The notes beneath the pieces were generated by a model. The model saw nothing but the letters and a program-made list of their open reading frames with translations, did not search any database and had not been told where the DNA came from. Below, one piece after another: positions 7,322-15,746 of a stretch of DNA of 64,000 nt (positions are counted from its first letter, which is position 1; each line of letters opens with the position of its first letter). The position numbers and the translations under genes were made by a program. Where the stretch lies: the NCBI GenBank assembly GCA_905215555.1, contig CAJMQU010000014.1, positions 1 to 64,000 on the forward strand, written 5' to 3'. Source of the stretch: an uncultured bacterium (GTDB lineage: Bacteria > Bacteroidota > Bacteroidia > Bacteroidales > Bacteroidaceae).

Positions 7322-9382
7322 ATGAATAAATACAAGACCCAAAAAAGCTTTTCTTACAGAGATTTGCTATACAAAGCACTCATTTTTATCGGCACAGTAG
7401 CTGTTATTGTATACTTCTTGCCGCGTGACGGCAAGTTCAATTATCAGTTCGATATAGATAAGCCGTGGAAGTACGGGCAGCTTATGGCTACCTTCGAATT
7501 TCCTATTTACAAGGATGATGCTGTTGTAAAACGGGAACAGGACAGTATCCTTGCTACTTTTCAGCCTTACTATCAATTAGACAAGAGTATTGAGAAGACG
7601 GTGCTGAGTAAACTGAAAACTGATTATCAGAGCCATCTGCGCGATATTGTCCCTTCTCCGGACTATATGCGCTATCTGGAAAAGAGATTATCGGAAATCT
7701 ACAAAGCAGGAATCGTTTCTACTGAAGAACTTAACAAATTACAGAAGGACAGCACTACCTCCATCATGGTGATTGACGACAAGCTTGCCAACCAGCGATT
7801 CACCGAGCAACTGTTTTCTGTAAAAGACGCCTATTCCTATCTGCTCATGGCAGATACCGCGCACTATTCTCCTTATATCCTGCGGCAGTGTTCTCTCAAC
7901 GAATATCTGTACCCGAATCTGACTTATGACGAGCAACGTACAGAAACGGCAAAAAAGGAGACCCTTGCCAATTATGCCTGGGCAAATGGTATTGTAGTGA
8001 GCGGGCAGAAAATCATCGACCGGGGAGAGATTGTCACACAGGAAACTTATAATATCCTTGAAAGTCTACGCAAAGAGTCTATCCAGCGCAGCGAATCAAT
8101 CGGACAGAAGCGCCTGATACTGACGGGACAGATCTTATTTGTCAGCGTGTTCATACTATGCTTTATGCTCTATCTCGATTTGTTCCGCAAGGATTATTAC
8201 GAGCGTAAAGGTAGTCTGTCTCTGCTTTTCACAATCATCATGTTCTATTGTGTGGTGACGGCTCTCATGGTAGCAAACAATATCTATAATGTCTACATCA
8301 TCCCATACGCGATGTTACCTATCATCATCCGCGTATTCCTCGACTCGCGTACGGCATTCCTCACGCATGTGGTTACTATACTTATATGTTCCATCTGCCT
8401 GCGCTTCCCGCATGAGTTCATATTACTGCAACTATCGGCCGGACTGGTTGCCATTTTCAGTCTGCGCGAACTGTCGCAACGTTCACAGTTATTCCGGACA
8501 GCAGTGCTGGTGATCCTCACTTATGCTGCCGTTTATTTCTCTTTTGAGTTGATTACGGAAAATGACCTGTCGAAACTGAATGGCAGCATGTATACCTATT
8601 TTACCGTAAATGGTGTCCTCCTATTATTTGCCTATCCGCTTCTGTTCCTGTTGGAGAAGACTTTCGGTTTTACTTCCAATGTCACTTTGGTAGAGCTTTC
8701 CAATATCAACAATCCGCTATTGCGACGCTTGTCCGAAACTGTTCCGGGCACTTTCCAGCACTCCATGCAAGTAGCCAACCTTGCCGCAGAGGCTGCCAAC
8801 CGTATCGGAGCAAAAAGTCAGCTGGTGCGTACCGGAGCTTTGTATCACGACATCGGGAAGATGGAAAACCCTGTATTCTTCACCGAAAACCAGTCAGGAG
8901 GCGTCAATCCTCATAAAAACCTCAGTTACGAACAAAGTGCACAGGTCATCATCAGTCATGTGACGGACGGACTGAAACTGGCAGAAAAAAATAATCTGCC
9001 CAAAGTGATAAAAGACTTTATCAACACCCATCATGGCAGGGGAAAAACGAAATACTTCTATATCTCCTGGAAAAATGAGCATCCAGATGAGGAACTGAAT
9101 GAAGAGCTGTTTACTTATCCTGGTCCAAATCCGTTTACTCGCGAAACAGCTATCCTGATGATGGCGGATGCCGTGGAAGCTGCCTCACGCAGTCTGCCCG
9201 AATATACAGAAGAGAGCATCAACAACCTAGTGGAAAAAATTATAGATTCGCAAGTAGAAGAAGGTTACTTCAAGGAGTGTCCTATCACATTCAAGGATAT
9301 AGCTATCGTCAAATCGGTTTTCAAAGAGAAGCTGAAGACGATTTACCATACCCGTATCAGTTATCCCGAACTTAAAAAATAA
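7322..9382 (+). CDS. 7TM-HD family phosphohydrolase, PgpH-like (probable cyclic di-AMP phosphodiesterase)
   Basis: This 686-residue membrane protein has the PgpH layout: one N-terminal membrane segment (about 19-33), an extracytoplasmic 7TMR-HDED domain (about 40-255), a bundle of about seven membrane helices (about 265-445) and a cytoplasmic HD domain. HD residues are visible: His480 (GTFQHSMQVA), His509-Asp510 (YHDIGKMENP), then a His pair in FINTHHGRG and a late Asp in MMADAVEAASR. PgpH proteins hydrolyse cyclic di-AMP; assignment here rests on architecture. The frame opens at 7283, but the first 13 residues overlap the promoter-like region, so I start at MNKYKTQKSF. Two paralogous membrane protein genes follow closely. 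Confidence 0.85.
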   Translation: MNKYKTQKSFSYRDLLYKALIFIGTVAVIVYFLPRDGKFNYQFDIDKPWKYGQLMATFEFPIYKDDAVVKREQDSILATFQPYYQLDKSIEKTVLSKLKTDYQSHLRDIVPSPDYMRYLEKRLSEIYKAGIVSTEELNKLQKDSTTSIMVIDDKLANQRFTEQLFSVKDAYSYLLMADTAHYSPYILRQCSLNEYLYPNLTYDEQRTETAKKETLANYAWANGIVVSGQKIIDRGEIVTQETYNILESLRKESIQRSESIGQKRLILTGQILFVSVFILCFMLYLDLFRKDYYERKGSLSLLFTIIMFYCVVTALMVANNIYNVYIIPYAMLPIIIRVFLDSRTAFLTHVVTILICSICLRFPHEFILLQLSAGLVAIFSLRELSQRSQLFRTAVLVILTYAAVYFSFELITENDLSKLNGSMYTYFTVNGVLLLFAYPLLFLLEKTFGFTSNVTLVELSNINNPLLRRLSETVPGTFQHSMQVANLAAEAANRIGAKSQLVRTGALYHDIGKMENPVFFTENQSGGVNPHKNLSYEQSAQVIISHVTDGLKLAEKNNLPKVIKDFINTHHGRGKTKYFYISWKNEHPDEELNEELFTYPGPNPFTRETAILMMADAVEAASRSLPEYTEESINNLVEKIIDSQVEEGYFKECPITFKDIAIVKSVFKEKLKTIYHTRISYPELKK

Positions 9383-9387
9383 AGATT

Positions 9388-10161
9388 ATGAGAACAGCTG
9401 CCCAAGACCAGAAACGTGCTGAAAGCTTACTGCAACACAGAGGCATCCGGCTACATGACATCCAGAGTTTCAGTTTCATGAAGCGCTTCCACGAAGTGCC
9501 CCGTAAAAACAATCTGAAAGTGAAAGACAAATATGGTGCGGGCATCTTGACGTTGCACCTGAAACAAGGGATTGAAAAGACTCTCTATGTCCGCCCCTTC
9601 CAGCATCCGTCATCTATTATCCGTTATCTGATGGCACGGGAAATACCTTTTGACAATTCCGTGCCCCTGAGCCAGACGGCAACGGAAATCCCGACGACAA
9701 CCTATCAGCGACCGTCTCTCTATATGTTCTATTTCTTCGTGCTTTTCATCACGTTCATGATATTGGGGTATCAGGCAGTTACAATTGATACATGGTGGGG
9801 ATATCTTCTCGGAGTAGTTTCATTCGGATTAGGCATTTACTTCATACATATGCTGATGACACGTTTCTGTTATCTGAAAGTGGATAATGAGAGCCTCAGC
9901 ATATACAGTGTAGGGCGGGAAATCAAGTATCCTTATAAGAAAATACTCAAAGTAAACTTTGACTTTGCACGCGAACAGGCATTCACCCATGTGATGGAGA
10001 TACTGGACAAGGATTACCACTATCGCCTTTACTACATAGGCAGGGTGTCCCGGCGGACATTAAGCGATATCGCCGAAGTACTGCAAAGCGCAGGGGTTGA
10101 CGCAACATGCAGTCTGAATGAAAATAAACGTTTCTATCAAGATACATACGTAAACCATTAA
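9388..10161 (+). CDS. Membrane protein of unknown function, tandem paralog A
   Basis: The 257-residue protein has an N-terminal soluble part (about 1-108), two adjacent membrane helices (about 111-132 and 136-158) and a C-terminal soluble part rich in beta strands and ending in a helix (SDIAEVLQSAGVDAT). I do not recognise a family with certainty; the C-terminal layout, YLKVDNESLSIYSVGREIKY then a final helix, resembles bacterial PH-like domains behind membrane hairpins. It starts 5 bases after the PgpH-like gene, so it is surely in the same transcript. The next gene is a clear paralog. No enzymatic motif is seen. Confidence 0.75.
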   Translation: MRTAAQDQKRAESLLQHRGIRLHDIQSFSFMKRFHEVPRKNNLKVKDKYGAGILTLHLKQGIEKTLYVRPFQHPSSIIRYLMAREIPFDNSVPLSQTATEIPTTTYQRPSLYMFYFFVLFITFMILGYQAVTIDTWWGYLLGVVSFGLGIYFIHMLMTRFCYLKVDNESLSIYSVGREIKYPYKKILKVNFDFAREQAFTHVMEILDKDYHYRLYYIGRVSRRTLSDIAEVLQSAGVDATCSLNENKRFYQDTYVNH

Positions 10162-10171
10162 CCATACAACA

Positions 10172-10924
10172 ATGGAATTATCAGAGACAGAACACAACAA
10201 AGCGGCACACTTCTTTCAAAAAAAGAACATACAACCGGAAGATATCAAAAGTTTTCGTTTTATGGGGAATCACTACTGCAAGGGACAATATTCTCCTGAA
10301 ACAAAGATAGGTGCATCCATTCTTACATTGCAATTGGAGAACGAAGAAAAAGTATTCCGCCTTAAGACAAACCAGACAGCTATTCTTGGTTTTTTGCTCA
10401 GCAAAGGAATAACTTTCAGCAACTATACCCTGCAGAAAAGAAACGAAGGCCGGATAACGGAAAAGACTTATAAAAGTATTGCAAACATTGCATTTTGGTT
10501 TTGTGCCACTGCAATGGTAACACTTCTGGCCACTGCCGCTCTCAATGCAGTTTTCGATGGCAATACGATTTACCAATACAAATGGATGAGAGAAACAATA
10601 TTTTTCATATTAATTCCCTCATGCTTGTTCTGCGTCATTTTATGTTGGAATGCGCTCCTTTTCCAATGCAACTATGTGCAGGTCACATCAGAAGCACTAA
10701 TTTTAAAAGGAATTGTATTCGAAACGATCTTGCCTTACAAGCATATGCGTAAAGTCAATTTCAGCCAGGATTTCTCCAAACAGCCTTCCCCTATTTTAGA
10801 GTTGATGGATAAAGACTACCGTTATCGGAAGTATGCCTTGCGGGGAACAGCTTTCAAAGCAATTGATGAAATCACGAAAACATTGCGAGCGGCGGGCATC
10901 GATGCGACGAACAGTAATAGATAG
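10172..10924 (+). CDS. Membrane protein of unknown function, tandem paralog B
   Basis: This 250-residue protein matches the gene before it in order and motifs: an early helix ending EDIKSFRFM (compare HDIQSFSFM), ASILTLQLE (compare AGILTLHLK), two membrane helices (about 105-128 and 138-160), YKHMRKVNF (compare YKKILKVNF), LMDKDYRYR (compare ILDKDYHYR) and AAGIDAT near the end (compare SAGVDAT). The two are a tandem duplication that has diverged widely. They lie 10 bases apart and downstream of a cyclic-dinucleotide-type phosphodiesterase, suggesting a shared membrane function, but nothing shows which. It converges with the phosphatase gene 9 bases away, with no terminator visible between. 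Confidence 0.75.
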   Translation: MELSETEHNKAAHFFQKKNIQPEDIKSFRFMGNHYCKGQYSPETKIGASILTLQLENEEKVFRLKTNQTAILGFLLSKGITFSNYTLQKRNEGRITEKTYKSIANIAFWFCATAMVTLLATAALNAVFDGNTIYQYKWMRETIFFILIPSCLFCVILCWNALLFQCNYVQVTSEALILKGIVFETILPYKHMRKVNFSQDFSKQPSPILELMDKDYRYRKYALRGTAFKAIDEITKTLRAAGIDATNSNR

Positions 10925-10933
10925 AGCAACTCC

Positions 10934-11404
10934 TCACCGCAAACGTTCCAGCAGCCCCGCACAAGCATCTTCAAGCAGATCGAGCACATACTCAAAACCT
11001 TCGGCTCCACCGTAATACGGATCGGGCACATGGTCGGCATGCGTAAAGCGGGTGCAATAGTCCGTCATACGGTGTATCTTCTTTAATGCCTCAAGAGAAG
11101 GAGCGCGTTCCTTCAAATCCTCAATATTACGGTCGTCCATCCCGATGATTAAATCGAAGTTATAGAAATCTTCCGTACGCACAGGACGTGAACGGTGTAT
11201 CAGGTCATATCCCCTGCGAATAGCGTGCGCACGCATCCGGCTATCCGGCAGTTCTCCCTGATGATAGGACAGGATGCCGGCAGAATCTATCATGAACTCA
11301 TTTTCCTGTCCGGCTTCTTCCAGCAAATGTTTCATCACACCTTCCGCCGAAGAAGAACGGCAGATATTTCCGAGGCATACAAACAGTATCTTACGTGGTT
11401 TCAT
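10934..11404 (-). CDS. Low-molecular-weight protein-tyrosine phosphatase
   Basis: This 156-residue cytosolic phosphatase carries the P-loop CLGNICRSS (catalytic Cys10, Arg16) at its N terminus and the general-acid loop DPYYGG near residue 125, both diagnostic of LMW-PTP. Bacterial members dephosphorylate tyrosine kinases of polysaccharide export or act on arginine phosphate; the substrate here is unknown. The frame extends 9 codons upstream to 11431, but homologs begin at the M before KPRKILFVC, so I use 11404. It follows priA by 28 bases and is probably its operon partner. Confidence 0.9.
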   Translation of the reverse strand: MKPRKILFVCLGNICRSSSAEGVMKHLLEEAGQENEFMIDSAGILSYHQGELPDSRMRAHAIRRGYDLIHRSRPVRTEDFYNFDLIIGMDDRNIEDLKERAPSLEALKKIHRMTDYCTRFTHADHVPDPYYGGAEGFEYVLDLLEDACAGLLERLR

Positions 11405-11432
11405 AAGTGCATTCTTTTTTATTTTTATCAAT

Positions 11433-13907
11433 TTACATCGGGTCTACATCATAATAGACTATCAGAGATTTAAAACGGTCTTCCGCCACCATTTCCTTCT
11501 GCACCTGAAGCAGCAATTCACGGGCATGGGCCATAGGCGCATTATACTCTATCTTCACGATAATCTTACGTATAAACAACGTCTGTATACGGGCAACAGG
11601 CGGTTTATCCGGCCCCAGCACACGATTGCCGAAAACAGCACGCAATTTGCCTGCCATGGTGTACGCCATCAAGTCAAGCAATTGCTCGTTGCGATTCTTC
11701 AGATAGACGTAGACCAGGCGGTAATAAGGAGGATAATGAAACATCTGCCGTTCAGCAAGTTGTCCGGCCACCATTTGCTCAAAATCATTACGAATGACTT
11801 GGGAGATAATGGGATGATCGATGCTTTTAGTCTGCAAAATAACCCGTCCGCGTTTATTCTTCCTTCCGGCGCGTCCCGACACTTGCGCCATCAACTGGAA
11901 AGCGCGTTCGTAAGAACGGAAATCGGGATAATTCAACATCGTATCTGCATTCAGAATGCCTACCACGCTGACATGGTCGAAGTCCAACCCTTTGGAAACC
12001 ATCTGCGTACCAACCAGTATATCTGTCTTTCCCTGCTCAAAATCTGCAATGATGCGTTCATAGGCCGACCGGGTACGGGTGGTATCCAAGTCCATACGGG
12101 CAACAGTAGCTTCAGGAAACAAAATCTTGATGTCATCTTCTATTTTCTCCGTTCCGAATCCACGATTGCGCAGGTCTATCCCCTCGCATGCAGGACACTT
12201 ACGGGGCAATTGATAAGTATAGCCGCAATAATGGCAAGTCAGTTGGTTCAATCCTTTATGGAATGTTAGGCTGACATCACAGTTTTTGCATTTCGGCACC
12301 CATCCACATGTGTGGCACTCAATCATCGGAGCAAAACCACGACGGTTCTGAAACAGGATGACCTGTTCTTTCTGGTCCAACGCTTCATGGATATATTGAA
12401 GCAACAATGGAGAGAAAGGTCCGTCCATGCGCTTCTTGCGATGCAGTTCATATATATCTACCGGGATAATCTCCGGCAACTGTATTTCTTTATACCGTTC
12501 TTTCAGTTCCACCAGCCCGTACTTGCCGGAAGTTGCATTATTCCAGGTTTCAATGGAAGGAGTGGCGGTACCCAGCAATGTCTTGGCACCATACATCGCT
12601 GCCAGAATGATCGCTGCATTCCGGGCATGATAGCGGGGAGCGGGATCTTGCTGCTTATAGGTATTCTCATGTTCCTCGTCCACAATCACCAGTCCAAGAT
12701 TGCGGAAAGGAAGGAAAATGGAAGAACGGACTCCCAAAATGATATCATATCCTTTTTCCGATAGTTGCTTCTGCCAGATTTCCACCCGTTCGGCATCGGG
12801 GAATTTAGAGTGGTAAATGCCCAGACGATCACCGAATACGCGTTGCAGGCGTTCTGTAATCTGGGTGGTAAGGGCTATTTCCGGCAACAGATACAATACT
12901 TGTTTTCCTTGCCGGATGGTCTCTTCTATCAGATGGATATAGATTTCTGTTTTTCCGCTGGCAGTCACTCCATGCAGCAGACAGACATTCTTTGACTGGA
13001 AACTCTGCACAATCTCATCATGCGCCAGTTGCTGATGTTCATTCAAGGGATTCACAGGAAGGGTTTCCCGAACGACAGTACTCAGCCGTCCCACTTCCTG
13101 CTGGTAAACTTCAAAAACGTGCTTGTCCACCAAGCCATTGAATACAGCCGGTGAGGCGTCGGCCCGCAACAGAAGTTCTTTCTTCGTGACTTCTTTAGGA
13201 AAACTTTTCAGCCCGTCTCCCCCCAAGATGCCGGATAGTTCGATGTACTTCATCAACAAATCCAGTTGCTTCGGGGCACGTGCCAATTCATCAAAAAGTT
13301 CTTGCAATCTTTTCTCGTTCCGCACCGCATCCACCAGCCTTACGCGGGTTTCAGTCTTCGGTTTATAGGTCCGGCGAAGCTCTTCTTTCACAAAAATGGA
13401 CTCTTTATCGAGTAGTGATTTGATGACGGAGAGTATATTCTTGATGCCACTGTCCTTTTCCAGTTTCGTCACACATTGCTCCGGTTCGGCAGACAGCAAG
13501 TCCAAAATCTTCTGTTCCCGTTCGGGCAGACGAACTTCCGATTCAAAATCAGGATTATACTCCACCATCGTCTCGCTCTCCAGTTTCAGACCGGAAGGCA
13601 GGGCAGCTTTATAAACATCTCCCTGTGTACAGAGATAATAATCCGCCAGCCATTCCCAGAACTTGAACTGCTTCGGCAATAATATCGGACGGGCATCCAG
13701 CAAGGCCGAAACTTCTTTCACCTCATATTCTTTGGGCTCAAAATAATGTACATTACGCACAATCGCCGTATAGTACTTCTTTCGTCCGAACGGTACTACC
13801 ACCCGGCAACCTATTTGTACCTCATCCGCCCATTCTTCAGGCAAAGAATAGGTAAAACAGCGAGGTAAAGGCAAAGGTAATATGACATCCGCAAACTTCT
13901 TCATCAC
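11433..13907 (-). CDS. priA: Primosomal protein N', replication restart helicase
   Basis: The 824-residue PriA loads the replisome at stalled forks. An N-terminal DNA-binding domain (about 1-110) and winged helix precede a superfamily 2 helicase with Walker A GVTASGKT (313-320) and DEEH (410-413). Between the helicase lobes lies the zinc-binding module with four CxxC-like pairs (CHTCGWVPKCKNC and CHYCGYTYQLPRKCPAC). Motif VI is QVSGRAGRKNKRG. Length is slightly above the E. coli protein. A -7 box TATCTTTG lies at 13920-13913. The LMW-PTP gene follows. Confidence 0.94.
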   Translation of the reverse strand: MMKKFADVILPLPLPRCFTYSLPEEWADEVQIGCRVVVPFGRKKYYTAIVRNVHYFEPKEYEVKEVSALLDARPILLPKQFKFWEWLADYYLCTQGDVYKAALPSGLKLESETMVEYNPDFESEVRLPEREQKILDLLSAEPEQCVTKLEKDSGIKNILSVIKSLLDKESIFVKEELRRTYKPKTETRVRLVDAVRNEKRLQELFDELARAPKQLDLLMKYIELSGILGGDGLKSFPKEVTKKELLLRADASPAVFNGLVDKHVFEVYQQEVGRLSTVVRETLPVNPLNEHQQLAHDEIVQSFQSKNVCLLHGVTASGKTEIYIHLIEETIRQGKQVLYLLPEIALTTQITERLQRVFGDRLGIYHSKFPDAERVEIWQKQLSEKGYDIILGVRSSIFLPFRNLGLVIVDEEHENTYKQQDPAPRYHARNAAIILAAMYGAKTLLGTATPSIETWNNATSGKYGLVELKERYKEIQLPEIIPVDIYELHRKKRMDGPFSPLLLQYIHEALDQKEQVILFQNRRGFAPMIECHTCGWVPKCKNCDVSLTFHKGLNQLTCHYCGYTYQLPRKCPACEGIDLRNRGFGTEKIEDDIKILFPEATVARMDLDTTRTRSAYERIIADFEQGKTDILVGTQMVSKGLDFDHVSVVGILNADTMLNYPDFRSYERAFQLMAQVSGRAGRKNKRGRVILQTKSIDHPIISQVIRNDFEQMVAGQLAERQMFHYPPYYRLVYVYLKNRNEQLLDLMAYTMAGKLRAVFGNRVLGPDKPPVARIQTLFIRKIIVKIEYNAPMAHARELLLQVQKEMVAEDRFKSLIVYYDVDPM

Positions 13908-13912
13908 GGCGG

Positions 13913-13920
13913 CAAAGATA
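13913..13920 (-). promoter_or_regulatory. Probable -7 box for priA
   Basis: TATCTTTG on the minus strand, 6 bases upstream of the priA ATG at 13907. The start of transcription would then fall at or inside the annotated start, so either the second in-frame ATG (13904) or a leader of a few bases is used; alternatively the box is chance. Confidence 0.3.
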
Positions 13921-13997
13921 CAAAGAAGTATTCAATCCTAAAATCAGATTTAAACTTAAAGTGATAAGTTGAAACAGACAAACGACAGCAAAACAAA

Positions 13998-14030
13998 CGG
14001 GGGTGAATCCTTCTATAGAATTCACCCCCG
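13998..14030 (-). terminator. Rho-independent terminator after the outer membrane protein gene
   Basis: An 11-bp perfect stem (CGGGGGTGAAT with ATTCACCCCCG) encloses an 11-base loop. Read on the minus strand it is followed by TTTGTTTTGC. It lies 24 bases after the stop of the gene at 14054-14614 and also guards the priA promoter region from read-through. Confidence 0.8.
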
Positions 14031-14053
14031 CTATATGATTGCTAATATCGTTT

Positions 14054-14614
14054 TTAGAAAAGATAAGCAGCAGAAATCTGCCAAGTCTTATTCTTCGCAC
14101 CGACAGCGTCAACGGCATTTTTCCATGTAAAACTGTCGCCCATCGGGAACTGATAGTTGACACCCACTTGCAAATGTTTAATCAGCTTCACGCCGATTCC
14201 CAAGTTAAGGCCGACCTGAGTCTTTTTCCGGTCAACATTATCTTTCTTCTTGAAGTCAAAAAAGAAATCAGGACCGGCAGCAAAATAAATACCCAACAGA
14301 CTACCCAAACCAATCGTATATTTCAGATTGACGGGAACTTCCGCACCGGTTTGTCTCACGTCTCCTTTACCTCTTTGCGAGAATAACAAAGCACCGTCAA
14401 CACCCAGACCTACAATAGGAATCGTAATCTCAGCCATCGGGCCAATAAAGAAACCGGCAGAATTATCCTTGTTTCCCGGATATCCTCCATCCCAGTCTAT
14501 CTTCGTCATATTGACACCACCTTTTACACCCCACTTAATGAGTTGCGCCTGAGCCGGCATAGCCATAAACATACAGCATACAGCTATAATGAAAGCACTA
14601 AAAATCTTCTTCAT
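14054..14614 (-). CDS. Small outer-membrane beta-barrel protein
   Basis: The 186-residue protein has a clear Sec signal peptide (MKKIFSAFIIAVCCMFMAMPAQAQ, cut about 24). The mature part alternates hydrophobic and polar residues in strand-like stretches (WGVKGGVNMTK, VGLNLGIGVKLIKHLQVGVNYQ) and ends in the aromatic AAYLF typical of barrel insertion. It resembles the PorT/outer-membrane-beta-barrel (OmpW-like, eight-stranded) group. It lies directly downstream of the type IX secretion genes but has its own promoter and terminator, so a role with them is only a possibility. Confidence 0.8.
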   Translation of the reverse strand: MKKIFSAFIIAVCCMFMAMPAQAQLIKWGVKGGVNMTKIDWDGGYPGNKDNSAGFFIGPMAEITIPIVGLGVDGALLFSQRGKGDVRQTGAEVPVNLKYTIGLGSLLGIYFAAGPDFFFDFKKKDNVDRKKTQVGLNLGIGVKLIKHLQVGVNYQFPMGDSFTWKNAVDAVGAKNKTWQISAAYLF

Positions 14615-14641
14615 AATTCTTTTTTGTTTAAATTATCGGGA

Positions 14642-14674
14642 CAAATATATGGATTTATTCTTAAAAAGAACAAA
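14642..14674 (-). promoter_or_regulatory. Promoter of the beta-barrel gene
   Basis: A -33 TTTG (14674-14671) and a -7 TATATTTG (14649-14642) on the minus strand are 21 bp apart. The predicted start near 14635 gives a 20-base leader. The site lies in the 76-base gap after gldN, so the barrel gene can be transcribed without the gld operon. Confidence 0.7.
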
Positions 14675-14690
14675 AAAGAAACAAATTTGT

Positions 14691-15710
14691 TCAGCGACGT
14701 TGTCGGCGTACTGACGCTTTAGGAGCAGCTGCTTCCCTCTTAGATACCGACTGTGACTTGCTTGCCACAGATTTAGACTTCGATGAGGAAGAAGATTTAC
14801 TTTTCTCCGTAACAGCATTGTCACGACCTTTCCTCTTGGAATTAGCCTTCACAACTTTTGTTCCCGAAGCCGTGGAAACCGAATCCGTTTCTTCTATAAG
14901 GTCCCTGCCATACAATGTTTTTTCAAAATCCACCAATTCTTTCTCAATGCGTTTCTGCTCTTTTACCATAGTGCTATCCGTAGGACAGTATTGCGACAAG
15001 ACACGATTTTGCAGATTGGTTGTTTTATAAATATCACCTTTATACAGACGTGCCGTAAAGAAATCATCCCAAGTGCTGTTGGCCACATTGTTATAATTGC
15101 TAACAGATATTTTTGTCTGCGTCAGATAAGGCATCAGGTCTTTATAGTTCACCCAAAACATAGGTAGTTTCACTTTCTCCGAACTAAATTCTTCCGAACG
15201 ATGCAGCACCGGACAAATAGCCGTTATCACCGAACCATAAGTTGAAGTGCGCTGATCGAAATACCAGACTTCTTTGACGAAATAACTCAATACATCCGCA
15301 GAAGGTATATCACTGTTACTAATGGACAGGACACTGTCGCGACGATTTGCCACTTTCTTCAGTTCGTAATAGATTTGAAAGCGATCCAGCACATCCCGAA
15401 AAGTCACTTCGGCATCTTTCTGAAAACGTTCTGTGCCGTCCAACTGATATTCATAAGCCAGAATTTTCTTCTGTGCCAGCAAACGGAACATGGTGGCAAA
15501 AAGGTTCATCTTATTCCCCTGCGGCTCTATAGGATAATACAGGGCACCATTGGTGTCCTTGGTCAAATCCAGCGTACGATAGATTTCACGCATCCACACC
15601 ACATCATCCGGCAAACCAACCGAACCGGGATATTGCCTTTGTGCCCACCCTGCCGACAAGTTCAGCCCGCACAGGATGACAGCTATCATGAGTTTCAAGG
15701 AAAGTTTCAT
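14691..15710 (-). CDS. gldN: Type IX secretion ring protein GldN/PorN
   Basis: This 339-residue periplasmic protein has a signal peptide (cut after SAGWAQ, about residue 24). The core runs from VVWMREIYRTLDL through FRDVLDRFQIYYELKK and VKEVWYFDQRTSTYGSVITAICPV, the GldN signature, to about residue 285. GldN forms a ring with the lipoprotein GldK below the outer membrane. The last 50 residues (about 290-339) are a Lys/Ser/Arg-rich tail with SKSSSSSKSKS, which I do not recall from well-studied GldN. It is the last gene of the porP-gldKLMN operon, 36 bases after gldM. Confidence 0.88.
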   Translation of the reverse strand: MKLSLKLMIAVILCGLNLSAGWAQRQYPGSVGLPDDVVWMREIYRTLDLTKDTNGALYYPIEPQGNKMNLFATMFRLLAQKKILAYEYQLDGTERFQKDAEVTFRDVLDRFQIYYELKKVANRRDSVLSISNSDIPSADVLSYFVKEVWYFDQRTSTYGSVITAICPVLHRSEEFSSEKVKLPMFWVNYKDLMPYLTQTKISVSNYNNVANSTWDDFFTARLYKGDIYKTTNLQNRVLSQYCPTDSTMVKEQKRIEKELVDFEKTLYGRDLIEETDSVSTASGTKVVKANSKRKGRDNAVTEKSKSSSSSKSKSVASKSQSVSKREAAAPKASVRRQRR

Positions 15711-15746
15711 ATTCTTATACCTTATTATTATAGTCTATTTCTAATT

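Noticed and set aside
11274..12269. Plus-strand open frame (331 codons) opposite priA and the phosphatase gene
   Set aside because: Covers two well-supported minus-strand genes and has no recognisable domain.
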